Part shown: piece by piece, positions 34,180-42,562 of the stretch
Layout: the number at the start of each line of letters is the position of its first letter
Position numbering within the stretch: position 1 is the first letter of the stretch
Origin: Chryseobacterium sp. OV279
Lineage (GTDB): Bacteria; Bacteroidota; Bacteroidia; Flavobacteriales; Weeksellaceae
Assembly: GCF_900128945.1 (NCBI RefSeq)
Contig: NZ_FQUD01000006.1
Coordinates: 62,001-126,000, forward strand
DNA length: 64,000 bases
Reading direction: 5' to 3'
Translations under genes and position numbers: made by a program
Notes under the pieces: generated by a model
The model's input: only the letters and a program-made list of their open reading frames with translations
Database searches by the model: none
Told to the model about the DNA's origin: nothing

Positions 34180-34225
34180 TCCGCACAAATCATTTGTGAA
34201 AATTTGTGCAGCCATTTGTGTTATT
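34180..34225. repeat. Array of CACAAATGA-like units, right of the GxxExxY gene
   Basis: On the minus strand the order is CACAAATGG, CACAAATT, CACAAATGA, i.e. the same unit as at 33710-33765 but inverted. It lies immediately upstream of the GxxExxY start codon. Confidence 0.65.
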
Positions 34226-34252
34226 TGTATTTAAGTCTTACAAAGGCAGGTT

Positions 34253-34804
34253 TTATTTTTTATCCTTCTTTGAATCCTTTGTTTCTTCCGGCTCCTGAAA
34301 CAGTTTTTTAAGCTCTACAGAGTCAAGAGGCTTCATTCTTCCAGAAAGGATAAGGGAAAGTTCTTTTCTTCTGATCGCCGCAGCATGTCTCAGCTTTTCT
34401 TCTTCAGTCTCAGGGATCATATCCGGGATCGGAATAGGACGGTTGAATTCATCCACGGCAACGAAAGTATAGATTCCTTCATTGGTGTGAATTTTTTTCT
34501 GATTGATCGGGTCATCCAACCATACATCTACATACACCTCCATTGAAGTAGAGAAAGCTCTGGATACTTTAGATTCCAGAACCACTACGCCACCTTCAGG
34601 GATAGGATGATTGAAAGAAACGTGATTTACAGATGCTGTTACCACTCTTCTTTCACAGTGTCTGGCTGCAGAAATGGAAGCACAACGGTCCATTTTTGCC
34701 AGAAGTTCACCTCCGAAAAGGTTTCTTAAAGAGTTGGTTTCGTTCGGAAGAACAATATTAGTCATGATGGTCAGGGATTCTGACGCTTTTTTTACTTTTG
34801 CCAT
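34253..34804 (-). CDS. Acyl-CoA thioesterase, hotdog fold (YciA/BFIT type)
   Basis: 183 residues. Hotdog domain with the catalytic helix region NSLRNLFGGELLAKMDRCAS (Asn and Asp conserved in the acyl-CoA thioesterase branch), then VNHVSFNHPIPEGGVVVLES and TNEGIYTFVAVDE. It hydrolyses acyl-CoA to free acid and CoA in the cytosol. C-terminal tail is Lys/Glu rich (ETKDSKKDKK). Its start overlaps the end of the HU-CCDC81-like gene by 13 bases, so they are translated from one message. Confidence 0.92.
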   Translation of the reverse strand: MAKVKKASESLTIMTNIVLPNETNSLRNLFGGELLAKMDRCASISAARHCERRVVTASVNHVSFNHPIPEGGVVVLESKVSRAFSTSMEVYVDVWLDDPINQKKIHTNEGIYTFVAVDEFNRPIPIPDMIPETEEEKLRHAAAIRRKELSLILSGRMKPLDSVELKKLFQEPEETKDSKKDKK

Positions 34805-35541
34805 TGAGTCTTAGTGTTGTTTTGAACGGCCGGAGCAGGTTTTACCCCATTCACGGCAGGTTTTGATAATGAATCTTTTTTCAGGGAATCCGAAACTGCT
34901 GTTTTGGGAGCAACTATTGCTTTTACAGTATCTTTTGCAATTCTGTGCGTAGAAGTCTGTACAGAAACTTTATCAAAAGATTTTTTTCCGAAAAGAAGTT
35001 CCTGTTGGGTAAATGCCAGATACAGAATTCCAAGAACAGGAATTACAAGAAGGAAAATCCAGAGGATCGTCTTTTTGAATCGATAATCTTTTTCCCTGTT
35101 GACTGTGGTGTTTATTTTTTCACCGTTATTGATATCTGAAATCCTGATTTCTTCGAGTCCGTAAAAGTCCGGATGTCCCGATTCTATTCTTTTCCCTTTG
35201 AAATGGGTATGATCTTCTTCAATATTAATGAATCCAAGGTTTTGAATGTCCAGAACCTGATCTGCCTGAAGTTTTTTCTTCCAAAAATCGGTCTGAATCT
35301 TCAAATCGCTTTTGGATGCTTCCAGAGACATCTGTTTCTGGGCCGCAATGAAAGCAGCCAGCTCATCAGACTGTATCTCATAATCCACCGCAAAAACAAT
35401 CTCGCTGGCGGGCGGAAGGATGCTTCCGTTCTCAGAATTAATAATTGCCTTGGAGTTTTTAAGCGAAAACACACCGAAGCCCGGAACCGTCACAGTTCCA
35501 AATTGTTTCAGATATTCTAAAATGTAAGCTGAAATATTCAT
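34792..35541 (-). CDS. HU-CCDC81-like protein with one transmembrane helix
   Basis: 249 residues. Two N-terminal HU-CCDC81-type modules (about 1-55: MNISAYILEYLKQFGTVTVP, GFGVFSL; and about 60-120), as found in Bacteroidota SPOR-domain proteins. One transmembrane helix follows (residues 156-177, TILWIFLLVIPVLGILYLAF), then a Ser/Lys/Pro/Val-rich periplasmic tail. No SPOR domain is present at the C-terminus, unlike longer relatives. Probably peptidoglycan or division associated; that is inference. It overlaps the thioesterase gene. Confidence 0.82.
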   Translation of the reverse strand: MNISAYILEYLKQFGTVTVPGFGVFSLKNSKAIINSENGSILPPASEIVFAVDYEIQSDELAAFIAAQKQMSLEASKSDLKIQTDFWKKKLQADQVLDIQNLGFINIEEDHTHFKGKRIESGHPDFYGLEEIRISDINNGEKINTTVNREKDYRFKKTILWIFLLVIPVLGILYLAFTQQELLFGKKSFDKVSVQTSTHRIAKDTVKAIVAPKTAVSDSLKKDSLSKPAVNGVKPAPAVQNNTKTQWQK

Positions 35542-35596
35542 TTGGCAGCAAATTTATAATTTTTTCGTGACTTTTTGAAGAGATTTAACGGATATA

Positions 35597-35622
35597 AAAA
35601 AAGACTGCCGAAACAGTCTTTT
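35597..35622 (-). terminator. Rho-independent terminator of the TPP-regulated receptor
   Basis: On the minus strand AAAGACTG, loop TTTCGG, CAGTCTTT then T run. It lies 58 bases after the receptor gene's stop. Confidence 0.85.
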
Positions 35623-35679
35623 GATAAATATGTATAAAATTGAAAGTATTAAAACCTGTTTGGTAAATTATTCTACAGA

Positions 35680-37818
35680 TTATTGAATTTTCCAGCTGAT
35701 CCCAAACATAAAATTAGTACCTGCCTGTGAAAAATAATATGGATCGCCACTGTAAACGGCTCCGTTGTTCACATATTTTTTGTTGAAAAGATTATTCACC
35801 AATAATTTTAAAGCGATATCATTATGTGCGATGGTAAAATGATACTGGGCATTAAAATCGGTTAAGAAATAATCTTTCAGCTGCAGGTTTTTATCACCGG
35901 TATTATCCAGATACTGTTTTCCAACATATTGGTTCATTAAAGCAAACTGGAAATTCTTGTTTGGATTAAATTTCAGACCCAGATTGGCGATCACATTCGG
36001 GGAGAATGATATTTCGGTATCTCCCAAATTCTGAAGAACGCCTTTATTTTTAATATTAAAATCAAGATTTTTATTCTGACTAAGACTGACATTTCCCGTC
36101 ACTTCCCATTGCTTGGAAAGTTTAGCCAATGCTCCGATCTCAATTCCTCTTCTGTAGCTTTTCCCTGAGTTTGTTCTGATAAATGCACCTACATTGTTCA
36201 ATTGTCCGTTCAGTACCAGCTGATTCAGATAGTACATATAATATAGATTGGCTGTTACGGATACTATTCCAAACTGCTTCTCAATACCTGCTTCGAAATC
36301 GTGTAATTTTTCAGCTTTCACATTGTTGTCACTCATCAGGTCATCCCTGTTCGGTTCACGCTGTGCATGGGCATAGGAAAGGAATACTTTTCCGTTTCCG
36401 ATTTTATAATTCACGCCCGCTTTTGGATTAAAGAAAAGCCAGTTTTTATCAAGGTTTCCTCCTTCTCCATCTCCTGCTGTCAGGATCTTTGTATCGTAAT
36501 CAATATTTCTGAGCTGAAGATCTCCAAAGAATTCAAAATGTTCTCCCGTTCTCCACAACGCTTTTGCAAAACCTGCCAATTCAGTTTTCACAGAACGGTT
36601 TCTGTAGTATTCATATTCATTGATCTGCGGAAAATAAACACCGGTCACATTTCCAAAGTGCCTTCCGTAATACTGGTTAGCCACCACACCGAAATTAAGA
36701 TCTACATTCTCCAGCTTTCCATACAATGTGGAAACGGCACCGTAAAAATCATTATTCAGCCATTTTTTTCTGATAAAATCGGTTATTTCTACCGGAGCAC
36801 CATTCACTACAGGTACCGGGAGATTATAATTGGAATAATGGGTAGCCTCTACATCCGTTTCATCTACTCTTTTGTAGTTTTCGTAATATCCTCTTCCTTT
36901 TGTATAGTGAAGGGTTGTTTCTAAACTCCAGTTATCATTGAATTTCTGCTCCCACAAAAGCTGATAATGATTCTGTCTGTAATTGTCCGTTTCATTATCA
37001 TAAAACTTCTCTTCTCCGGTAACCAGGTCTGTATATTGTCCTGAATAATTGAACTTCGGATTCGTTTCCCAGGTCGGTCTGTCGATCCCGTTCCAGGCCT
37101 GATAGGTTTTTTCTTTTCCTCCGAAAGCCATCAGACGAATCCTTGTTTTTCCCTCTTCAAATAATGCCGTGAAGTTGTAAGAATCCAGATTCGAAGAAGC
37201 TCTGTCAATATATCCGTCGGAATGAATTTTCGTATATCTACCCATCACAGAAAGTCTGTTTTTCCAGAATTTCCCGGAACCGGCTTCCGCTGAATATTTA
37301 TAGGTATTGAATGAGCCATAACTGTCATCCGTCTTGAAATACATCTTTTCGTCCGGTTCTTTGGAGATCACATTGATGCTCGCTCCAAACGCAGAAACAC
37401 CATTATTGGAAGTTCCCACCCCTCTCTGAATCACGATTTGTGAAGCGGAACTCGTAAGATCCGGAACATTGACAAAGAAAGTTCCCTGACTTTCAGAATC
37501 GTTGTACGGAACTCCGTTCATCATCACATTGATTCCTCTTCCGGCTACCCCACGGATTCTGAATCCTGTATAACCCACCCCGTTTCCGGCGTCAGAAGTA
37601 GAGATAATGGAAGTTTGATTTTTCAGGAGGATCGGGAGATCCTGGCCCAGATTTCTGCTGTCTACATCTTTCTGTACGTTGATGATTTCCTTAGCAACGG
37701 GCAGCCTTTTTGTAAAGCTGACCGCTTCAATTTCCCTGATCTTCAGAGAATCCTTATTTTGAGCCTGGATAAAGGCTGCAGAGCCTATGGTAAGCCCTAA
37801 AAAAAATAATCCCTTCAT
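35680..37818 (-). CDS. TonB-dependent receptor, probable thiamine (TPP-riboswitch-controlled) transporter
   Basis: 712 residues. Signal peptide to about AFIQAQ (residue 20), then plug domain (SFTKRLPVAKEIINVQKDV, NQTSIISTSDAGNGVGYTGF, RGINVMMNGVPYNDSESQG, VIQRGVGTSNNGVSAFGASI) and a 22-strand barrel ending in Phe-x-Phe-like GISWKIQ. There is no carboxypeptidase-like N-terminal domain, so it is not of the SusC type. On sequence alone it would be called an iron-siderophore receptor. The TPP riboswitch 130 bases upstream points instead to uptake of thiamine or a precursor, as for the TPP-controlled outer membrane receptors described in Bacteroidota. No pnuT or thiamine kinase gene is adjacent. 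Confidence 0.9.
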   Translation of the reverse strand: MKGLFFLGLTIGSAAFIQAQNKDSLKIREIEAVSFTKRLPVAKEIINVQKDVDSRNLGQDLPILLKNQTSIISTSDAGNGVGYTGFRIRGVAGRGINVMMNGVPYNDSESQGTFFVNVPDLTSSASQIVIQRGVGTSNNGVSAFGASINVISKEPDEKMYFKTDDSYGSFNTYKYSAEAGSGKFWKNRLSVMGRYTKIHSDGYIDRASSNLDSYNFTALFEEGKTRIRLMAFGGKEKTYQAWNGIDRPTWETNPKFNYSGQYTDLVTGEEKFYDNETDNYRQNHYQLLWEQKFNDNWSLETTLHYTKGRGYYENYKRVDETDVEATHYSNYNLPVPVVNGAPVEITDFIRKKWLNNDFYGAVSTLYGKLENVDLNFGVVANQYYGRHFGNVTGVYFPQINEYEYYRNRSVKTELAGFAKALWRTGEHFEFFGDLQLRNIDYDTKILTAGDGEGGNLDKNWLFFNPKAGVNYKIGNGKVFLSYAHAQREPNRDDLMSDNNVKAEKLHDFEAGIEKQFGIVSVTANLYYMYYLNQLVLNGQLNNVGAFIRTNSGKSYRRGIEIGALAKLSKQWEVTGNVSLSQNKNLDFNIKNKGVLQNLGDTEISFSPNVIANLGLKFNPNKNFQFALMNQYVGKQYLDNTGDKNLQLKDYFLTDFNAQYHFTIAHNDIALKLLVNNLFNKKYVNNGAVYSGDPYYFSQAGTNFMFGISWKIQ

Positions 37819-37863
37819 TCTATAAATCTTTAAAATTTAATGAATAAAAGGGGCGGATTAAAT

Positions 37864-37936
37864 AATGTAGCAATTTACTAATTTAACAGTCTAGCAATGA
37901 GATTGGTATATTGTTATACTGTTCCATTGGTACATT
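37864..37936. repeat. Palindromic repeat in the riboswitch expression platform
   Basis: AATGTAGCAAT at the left pairs with ATTGGTACATT at the right, and further in AACAGTCTA pairs with TATACTGTT, making one long imperfect hairpin. It lies between the TPP aptamer and the receptor start codon, where a terminator or anti-terminator would be expected. Confidence 0.65.
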
Positions 37937-37945
37937 TTCAAATTT

Positions 37946-38007
37946 CCCTAAACAGCATTATCCGTTCCAGGTTCATTGGGTATAATCTCAGCCTGTTAAA
38001 GCACCCC
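37946..38007 (-). ncRNA. TPP riboswitch (thi box) ahead of the TonB receptor
   Basis: On the minus strand: GGGGTGC, a short P3-like segment, GGCTGAGATTATACCC (the conserved CUGAGA..ACCC core), AACCTG, GGATAATGC (conserved P4/P5 core) and a closing AGGG. All invariant blocks of the THI element are present. It lies about 130 bases upstream of the receptor start. The same RNA class precedes the thi operon at 60886-60966. Confidence 0.96.
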
Positions 38008-38241
38008 TTTATTTCAGCCGCGAAATTACAAAAAAAATACGGGTTTTTGAGGTACGCGTTTCAGGGTTTTGAGATACGAGGGCGGGATTTGAGTGATAGA
38101 GGTTAATCCGGTTATATAGATCTGTTCAATTTGTTTGATCTGCGTGAAATTTTAAAGACTAAAGATTCATTCTCTACACATTTCAAACAGCCAAAAGCCA
38201 TCCGCCAAAAGCTTACTGCTTATAGCCTACTGCCTACCGCA

Positions 38242-39012
38242 TTAATACGTCTTATTCCTCACATCAATATAATAATAGTTCGCGCCGTCTTTTGTCACTT
38301 CAAACATTCTCCCCAGTTTCCAGCTGAAGTTTCTTTTGATATTGGAATATTCGAAAGGAATGATCACTTTATTATTCACATCAATCACTCCGAATCTGTC
38401 GTTATGAGAAGCTACAATCATTGGATCTGACGTGTCATCGCCTTCCATGATGTATAAATACTGGTATTGAGGATAGATCTGGTATTGTCTGTAATCTGCC
38501 GCATTCACGAATTTGGCTTTTTCAATGATTCCGTAAAAACCATTCAGAACATAGGCCTGATAAAGCTGTTGTTTATAGTCTCCGAACTTACATTTTCCGA
38601 GATCCGCATCTTTGAACTGATACACTCTTTTTCCTGTTTTGTCTACACGGTAAGAGATCATATCTTTTTCAACCGTAGCATAGTCATCAGTTCCGAACTT
38701 CCTTGCCTTCAGGTTGGGAGAATTCAGCAAATTACAGTCTTCATAGAAAAAGACCGCAATATGATATTCAGGCTTGATGATGAATTTTCCGTTTTGATTC
38801 ACGTATCCGAATTTCCCATTCTCCTTTTTCGGGATCAGAACAGGAAGATCCTGATGGATGGTTACGAGATCCGGGTTCGGTTTAGGAACAGAAGTCGCCT
38901 TTTTTACTGCAGTTTTCGTTACATTTTTAACCGGTAGTTTTTTCACGGATTTCGTCTGAGAAAAAACGAAAATCGAAATAAATACGCATAAAAAATTCAG
39001 GATATTTTTCAT
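38242..39012 (-). CDS. Exported WG-repeat protein
   Basis: 256 residues from the ATG at 39012 (MKNILNFLCVFISIFVFSQ signal); an ATG three codons earlier is equally possible. After a Lys/Thr/Pro-rich linker come WG-type repeats: ENGKFGYVNQNGKFIIKPEY at about 90 and NDRFGVIDVNNKVIIPFEYS near 225, with degenerate copies between. WG-repeat proteins are exported beta-propeller-like proteins of unknown function in Bacteroidota. Divergent from acnB. Confidence 0.82.
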   Translation of the reverse strand: MKNILNFLCVFISIFVFSQTKSVKKLPVKNVTKTAVKKATSVPKPNPDLVTIHQDLPVLIPKKENGKFGYVNQNGKFIIKPEYHIAVFFYEDCNLLNSPNLKARKFGTDDYATVEKDMISYRVDKTGKRVYQFKDADLGKCKFGDYKQQLYQAYVLNGFYGIIEKAKFVNAADYRQYQIYPQYQYLYIMEGDDTSDPMIVASHNDRFGVIDVNNKVIIPFEYSNIKRNFSWKLGRMFEVTKDGANYYYIDVRNKTY

Positions 39013-39454
39013 ATTCACCATTTGCGTGCAAAACTACGGCCAAAAATAGAAATTATCAAAATCATATTTATAAAGAATCTAAATAATTTAGCGTATAAAA
39101 AATATTAAAAATCCGTAAATTTGGGAACACTTTTTAAGTGTTTGATAATCTAAAAACGTTTTGGAGATATAATTTCTGGCAGTCATGCTGTCAAAAAGGT
39201 GTATAAATCTTACCCAAAGAGAGTTTTTTCAACAGGACAAACCGCAGGTAAACTACGTACACTTCTATTAGAGATCATCTATACTTCACTTCGAAACTGA
39301 ACATTATCTCGCATTTTTTAAGGAGGTAGATGATGTTGTTTATTACTATAGTCGTTTTGCTGCGGCAACTTTAAATGTTTTATTGTAATTTATAACCCTG
39401 TTAAGAATAACAGAATTGATTCTACTTTTAAAATTTTAAAAGACTTCTATTATT
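39013..39454. other. Long leader of acnB
   Basis: 442 bases. A -7 box TAAATTTG at 39116-39123 suggests transcription from about 39130, giving an untranslated leader of about 325 bases. It holds a 28-codon frame (39185-39271, MLSKRCINLTQ...) and a 14-codon frame (39330-39374, MMLFITIVVLLRQL) preceded by a perfect AAGGAGG. I see no known riboswitch. The length and absence of repeats make it a candidate regulatory leader. Confidence 0.45.
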
Positions 39455-42235
39455 ATGAATATGTATCAGGATTACATCCAAGAGATTGAGGAAAGAAAAA
39501 ACCAGGGGCTAAATCCAAAGCCAATTGACGGTGCCGGATTATTAAGCGAAATCATTGCACAGATTAAAGACTCAGGTAACGAATACCGATCGGATTCTCT
39601 TCAATTTTTCATTTACAACACCTTACCCGGAACGACCAGTGCAGCAGGTGTGAAAGCTCAGTTTTTAAAAGAAATCATTCTCGGTGAATCCGTAGTAGAA
39701 GAAATAACCCCGGCGTATGCTTTTGAGTTATTATCTCATATGAAAGGAGGTCCTTCCATTGAGGTATTGCTGGATCTGGCTTTAGGGAATGATATTTCTA
39801 TTGCTAAACAGGCGGCCAACGTTCTTAAGACACAGGTTTTCCTTTATGATGCGGATACAAACCGTCTGAAGGAAGCATTTAATAGCGGTAATGAAATCGC
39901 ACAGGAAATCGTTGACAGTTATGCAAAAGCTGAGTTCTTTACTCAACTTCCGGAAATTGCTGAAGAAATTAAAGTGGTAACATTTATCGCCGGTGAAGGT
40001 GATATCTCAACCGATTTACTTTCTCCTGGTAACCAGGCTCACTCAAGATCAGACCGTGAACTTCACGGGAAATGCATGATCACTCCTCAGGCACAGGAAG
40101 AAATCAAAGCTTTACAGGCACAACATCCTGACAAAAGTGTGATGCTTATTGCTGAAAAAGGTACGATGGGTGTAGGTTCATCCAGAATGTCAGGAGTAAA
40201 CAACGTGGCTTTATGGACTGGGAAACAGGCTAGCCCGTACATTCCTTTCGTAAATATTGCTCCAATTGTTGGAGGAACAAATGGTATTTCTCCGATTTTC
40301 CTTACTACAGTAGACGTTACCGGTGGTATTGGTCTTGACCTTAAAAACTGGGTAAAAAAACTGGACGAGAACGGACAGCCAATCCGTAACGAAGCAGGAG
40401 AGCCGATTCTTGAAGAAGCATATTCTGTGGCTACAGGAACTGTTCTTACCATCAACACTAAAACAAAAAAACTTTATAACGGCGACCAGGAGCTGATTGA
40501 CATTGCTAAGGCATTCACGCCTCAGAAAATGGAATTCATCAAAGCCGGTGGATCATACGCTATTGTATTCGGTAAAAAGCTTCAGACATTTGCTGCCAAA
40601 CTTTTAGGAATAGATACTCCTCTTGTTTTTGCTCCGTCTAAAGAGATTTCTCACGAAGGACAAGGTCTTACCGCAGTAGAAAAAATCTTCAACAGAAATG
40701 CTGTAGGTTCTACGCCAGGAAAAGTATTGCACGCAGGTTCTGACGTTCGTGTAGAAGTTAATATCGTTGGATCTCAGGATACAACAGGTCTAATGACTTC
40801 TCAGGAGCTGGAATCAATGGCAGCTACAGTGATTTCTCCGATTGTTGACGGTGCTTACCAATCCGGATGTCACACCGCTTCAGTATGGGATAAAAAAGCT
40901 CAGGCTAATATTCCAAAATTAATGAAATTTATGAACGATTTCGGTTTGATCACAGCCCGTGACCCGAAAGGTGAATACCACGCCATGACAGACGTAATTC
41001 ACAAAGTTCTTAACGATATTACGATAGACGAGTGGGCGATCATCATTGGTGGTGACTCTCACACAAGAATGTCTAAAGGAGTTGCTTTCGGAGCAGACTC
41101 AGGAACAGTGGCTCTTGCACTGGCTACAGGTGAAGCATCTATGCCAATCCCTGAATCCGTGAAAGTAACATTCAAAGGAGACATGAAAGAACACATGGAT
41201 TTCCGTGATGTGGTTCATGCGACTCAGGCTCAGATGCTTAAGCAGTTTGGAGGAGAAAACGTATTCCAGGGTAGAATCATTGAGGTTCACATCGGAACAC
41301 TTCCAGCTGACCAGGCATTTACCTTTACAGACTGGACGGCAGAGATGAAGGCAAAAGCTTCAATCAACATTTCTGAAGACGAAACCCTGATTGAATCACT
41401 GGAGATTGCAAAAGGCAGAATCCAGATCATGATCGACAAGGGCATGGATAATCACAACCAGGTTCTTCAGGGATTAATCAATAAAGCAGATAAGAGAATT
41501 TCAGAGATCAGATCAGGTGAGAAACCTGCTTTAACTCCGGATTCAAATGCTAAATATTACGCTGAAGTTGTTGTGGACCTTGATATCATCGTGGAACCCA
41601 TGATTGCTGACCCGGATGTAAACAATGATGATGTTTCCAAAAGATATACTCACGACACGATCAGAACCCTTTCTTACTACGGTGGAGAGAAAAAAGTAGA
41701 TCTTGGTTTTGTAGGATCTTGTATGGTTCACAAAGGAGACTTGAAGATTGTTTCTCAAATGCTTAGAAACATCGAAAAGCAACAAGGTAAGGTAGAATTC
41801 AATGCGCCTCTTGTAGTAGCAGCTCCAACTTATAACATCATCGATGAGTTAAAAGCAGAAGGAGACTGGGAATTTTTAGAAAAATATTCAGGTTTCGAAT
41901 TTGATGATAATGCTCCAAAAGGAGAAGCTCGTGTTGAATACAAAAACATGATGTATCTTGAGCGTCCCGGATGTAACCTTTGTATGGGTAACCAAGAGAA
42001 AGCGGCTAAAGGAGATACCGTACTGGCCACTTCTACCCGTCTTTTCCAGGGAAGAGTCGTTGAAGATTCTGAACGTAAAAAAGGAGAATCTTTATTAGCT
42101 TCAACTCCGGTTGTTGTTCTTTCAGCGATTATCGGAAGAATTCCTAATATCGACGAGTACAAGGCAGCGGTTGAGGGTATTGACCTTACTAAATTTGCTC
42201 CACCGATCAAGGAGTTGGTTCAGGTTGGCCATTAA
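39455..42235 (+). CDS. acnB: Aconitate hydratase B
   Basis: 926 residues, AcnB architecture with the N-terminal HEAT-like domain (YAFELLSHMKGGPSIEVLLD, about 87-106) that the mitochondrial-type enzyme lacks. Iron-sulphur ligands: FVGSCMVHKG and GCNLCMGNQ (three cysteines). It interconverts citrate and isocitrate in the TCA cycle; members also act as 2-methylisocitrate dehydratase. Followed after 327 bases by a second, non-orthologous aconitase. Preceded by an unusually long leader. Confidence 0.97.
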   Translation: MNMYQDYIQEIEERKNQGLNPKPIDGAGLLSEIIAQIKDSGNEYRSDSLQFFIYNTLPGTTSAAGVKAQFLKEIILGESVVEEITPAYAFELLSHMKGGPSIEVLLDLALGNDISIAKQAANVLKTQVFLYDADTNRLKEAFNSGNEIAQEIVDSYAKAEFFTQLPEIAEEIKVVTFIAGEGDISTDLLSPGNQAHSRSDRELHGKCMITPQAQEEIKALQAQHPDKSVMLIAEKGTMGVGSSRMSGVNNVALWTGKQASPYIPFVNIAPIVGGTNGISPIFLTTVDVTGGIGLDLKNWVKKLDENGQPIRNEAGEPILEEAYSVATGTVLTINTKTKKLYNGDQELIDIAKAFTPQKMEFIKAGGSYAIVFGKKLQTFAAKLLGIDTPLVFAPSKEISHEGQGLTAVEKIFNRNAVGSTPGKVLHAGSDVRVEVNIVGSQDTTGLMTSQELESMAATVISPIVDGAYQSGCHTASVWDKKAQANIPKLMKFMNDFGLITARDPKGEYHAMTDVIHKVLNDITIDEWAIIIGGDSHTRMSKGVAFGADSGTVALALATGEASMPIPESVKVTFKGDMKEHMDFRDVVHATQAQMLKQFGGENVFQGRIIEVHIGTLPADQAFTFTDWTAEMKAKASINISEDETLIESLEIAKGRIQIMIDKGMDNHNQVLQGLINKADKRISEIRSGEKPALTPDSNAKYYAEVVVDLDIIVEPMIADPDVNNDDVSKRYTHDTIRTLSYYGGEKKVDLGFVGSCMVHKGDLKIVSQMLRNIEKQQGKVEFNAPLVVAAPTYNIIDELKAEGDWEFLEKYSGFEFDDNAPKGEARVEYKNMMYLERPGCNLCMGNQEKAAKGDTVLATSTRLFQGRVVEDSERKKGESLLASTPVVVLSAIIGRIPNIDEYKAAVEGIDLTKFAPPIKELVQVGH

Positions 42236-42562
42236 TACAATGTAACGAAGTCTCAGGACTTTTTTAAAATAATATCATTGAAAGATTTTAGTCCTGAGGG
42301 ATTTAAAATCTTTCAATTTTTGTTTAGAACCTTTCCATTTAAGACCGATTAAGAATTATTTTACATAAAACTGAGCCATAAAATTCCATTTTTTCTTAAC
42401 TTGATAGAAATAAAACATGCCCATTATTGATTAGAAATATCCTTTTTATAAGCCTAAGGAACAGAATTTGATGAATCGTAGTAACGAAAGATTTTTTTCC
42501 GTTTTAAGCATTCAATGAATGACGGGAAAGTATATTTAAAAAGAGAAAAATTAAATTAAGAT
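42236..42562. promoter_or_regulatory. Inter-aconitase region with interleaved hairpins
   Basis: Stem A: CTCAGGACT (42252-42260) with AGTCCTGAG (42290-42298). Stem B: TTGAAAGATTTTA (42278-42290) with TAAAATCTTTCAA (42304-42316) followed by T. The right arm of A lies in the loop of B, so the two are interleaved: either a pseudoknot or mutually exclusive. Stem B with the T run is a terminator. The remaining 240 bases contain a 15-codon frame at 42471 and no clear promoter. Confidence 0.6.
42278..42321 (+). terminator. Terminator-like hairpin after acnB
   Basis: 13-bp perfect stem TTGAAAGATTTTA / TAAAATCTTTCAA with a GTCCTGAGGGATT loop, followed by TTTTTG. 43 bases after the acnB stop. See the inter-aconitase region for the alternative pairing. 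Confidence 0.75.

Larger units (their letters stand above)
37819..38241. other. Leader region of the thiamine receptor, with palindromic repeats
   Basis: 423 bases holding a TPP riboswitch (37946-38007), a long palindromic repeat (37864-37936), and a pair of direct copies of TTTTGAGnTACG (38045-38080). A run of GCCAAAAGC-type units (about 38190-38230) borders the neighbouring gene. No gene is seen. Confidence 0.75.

Noticed and set aside
38040..38085. Direct copies of TTTTGAGnTACG as a regulatory tandem site
   Set aside because: Two imperfect copies in repeat-rich DNA upstream of the TPP aptamer, without relation to a promoter; likely another decayed interspersed repeat.
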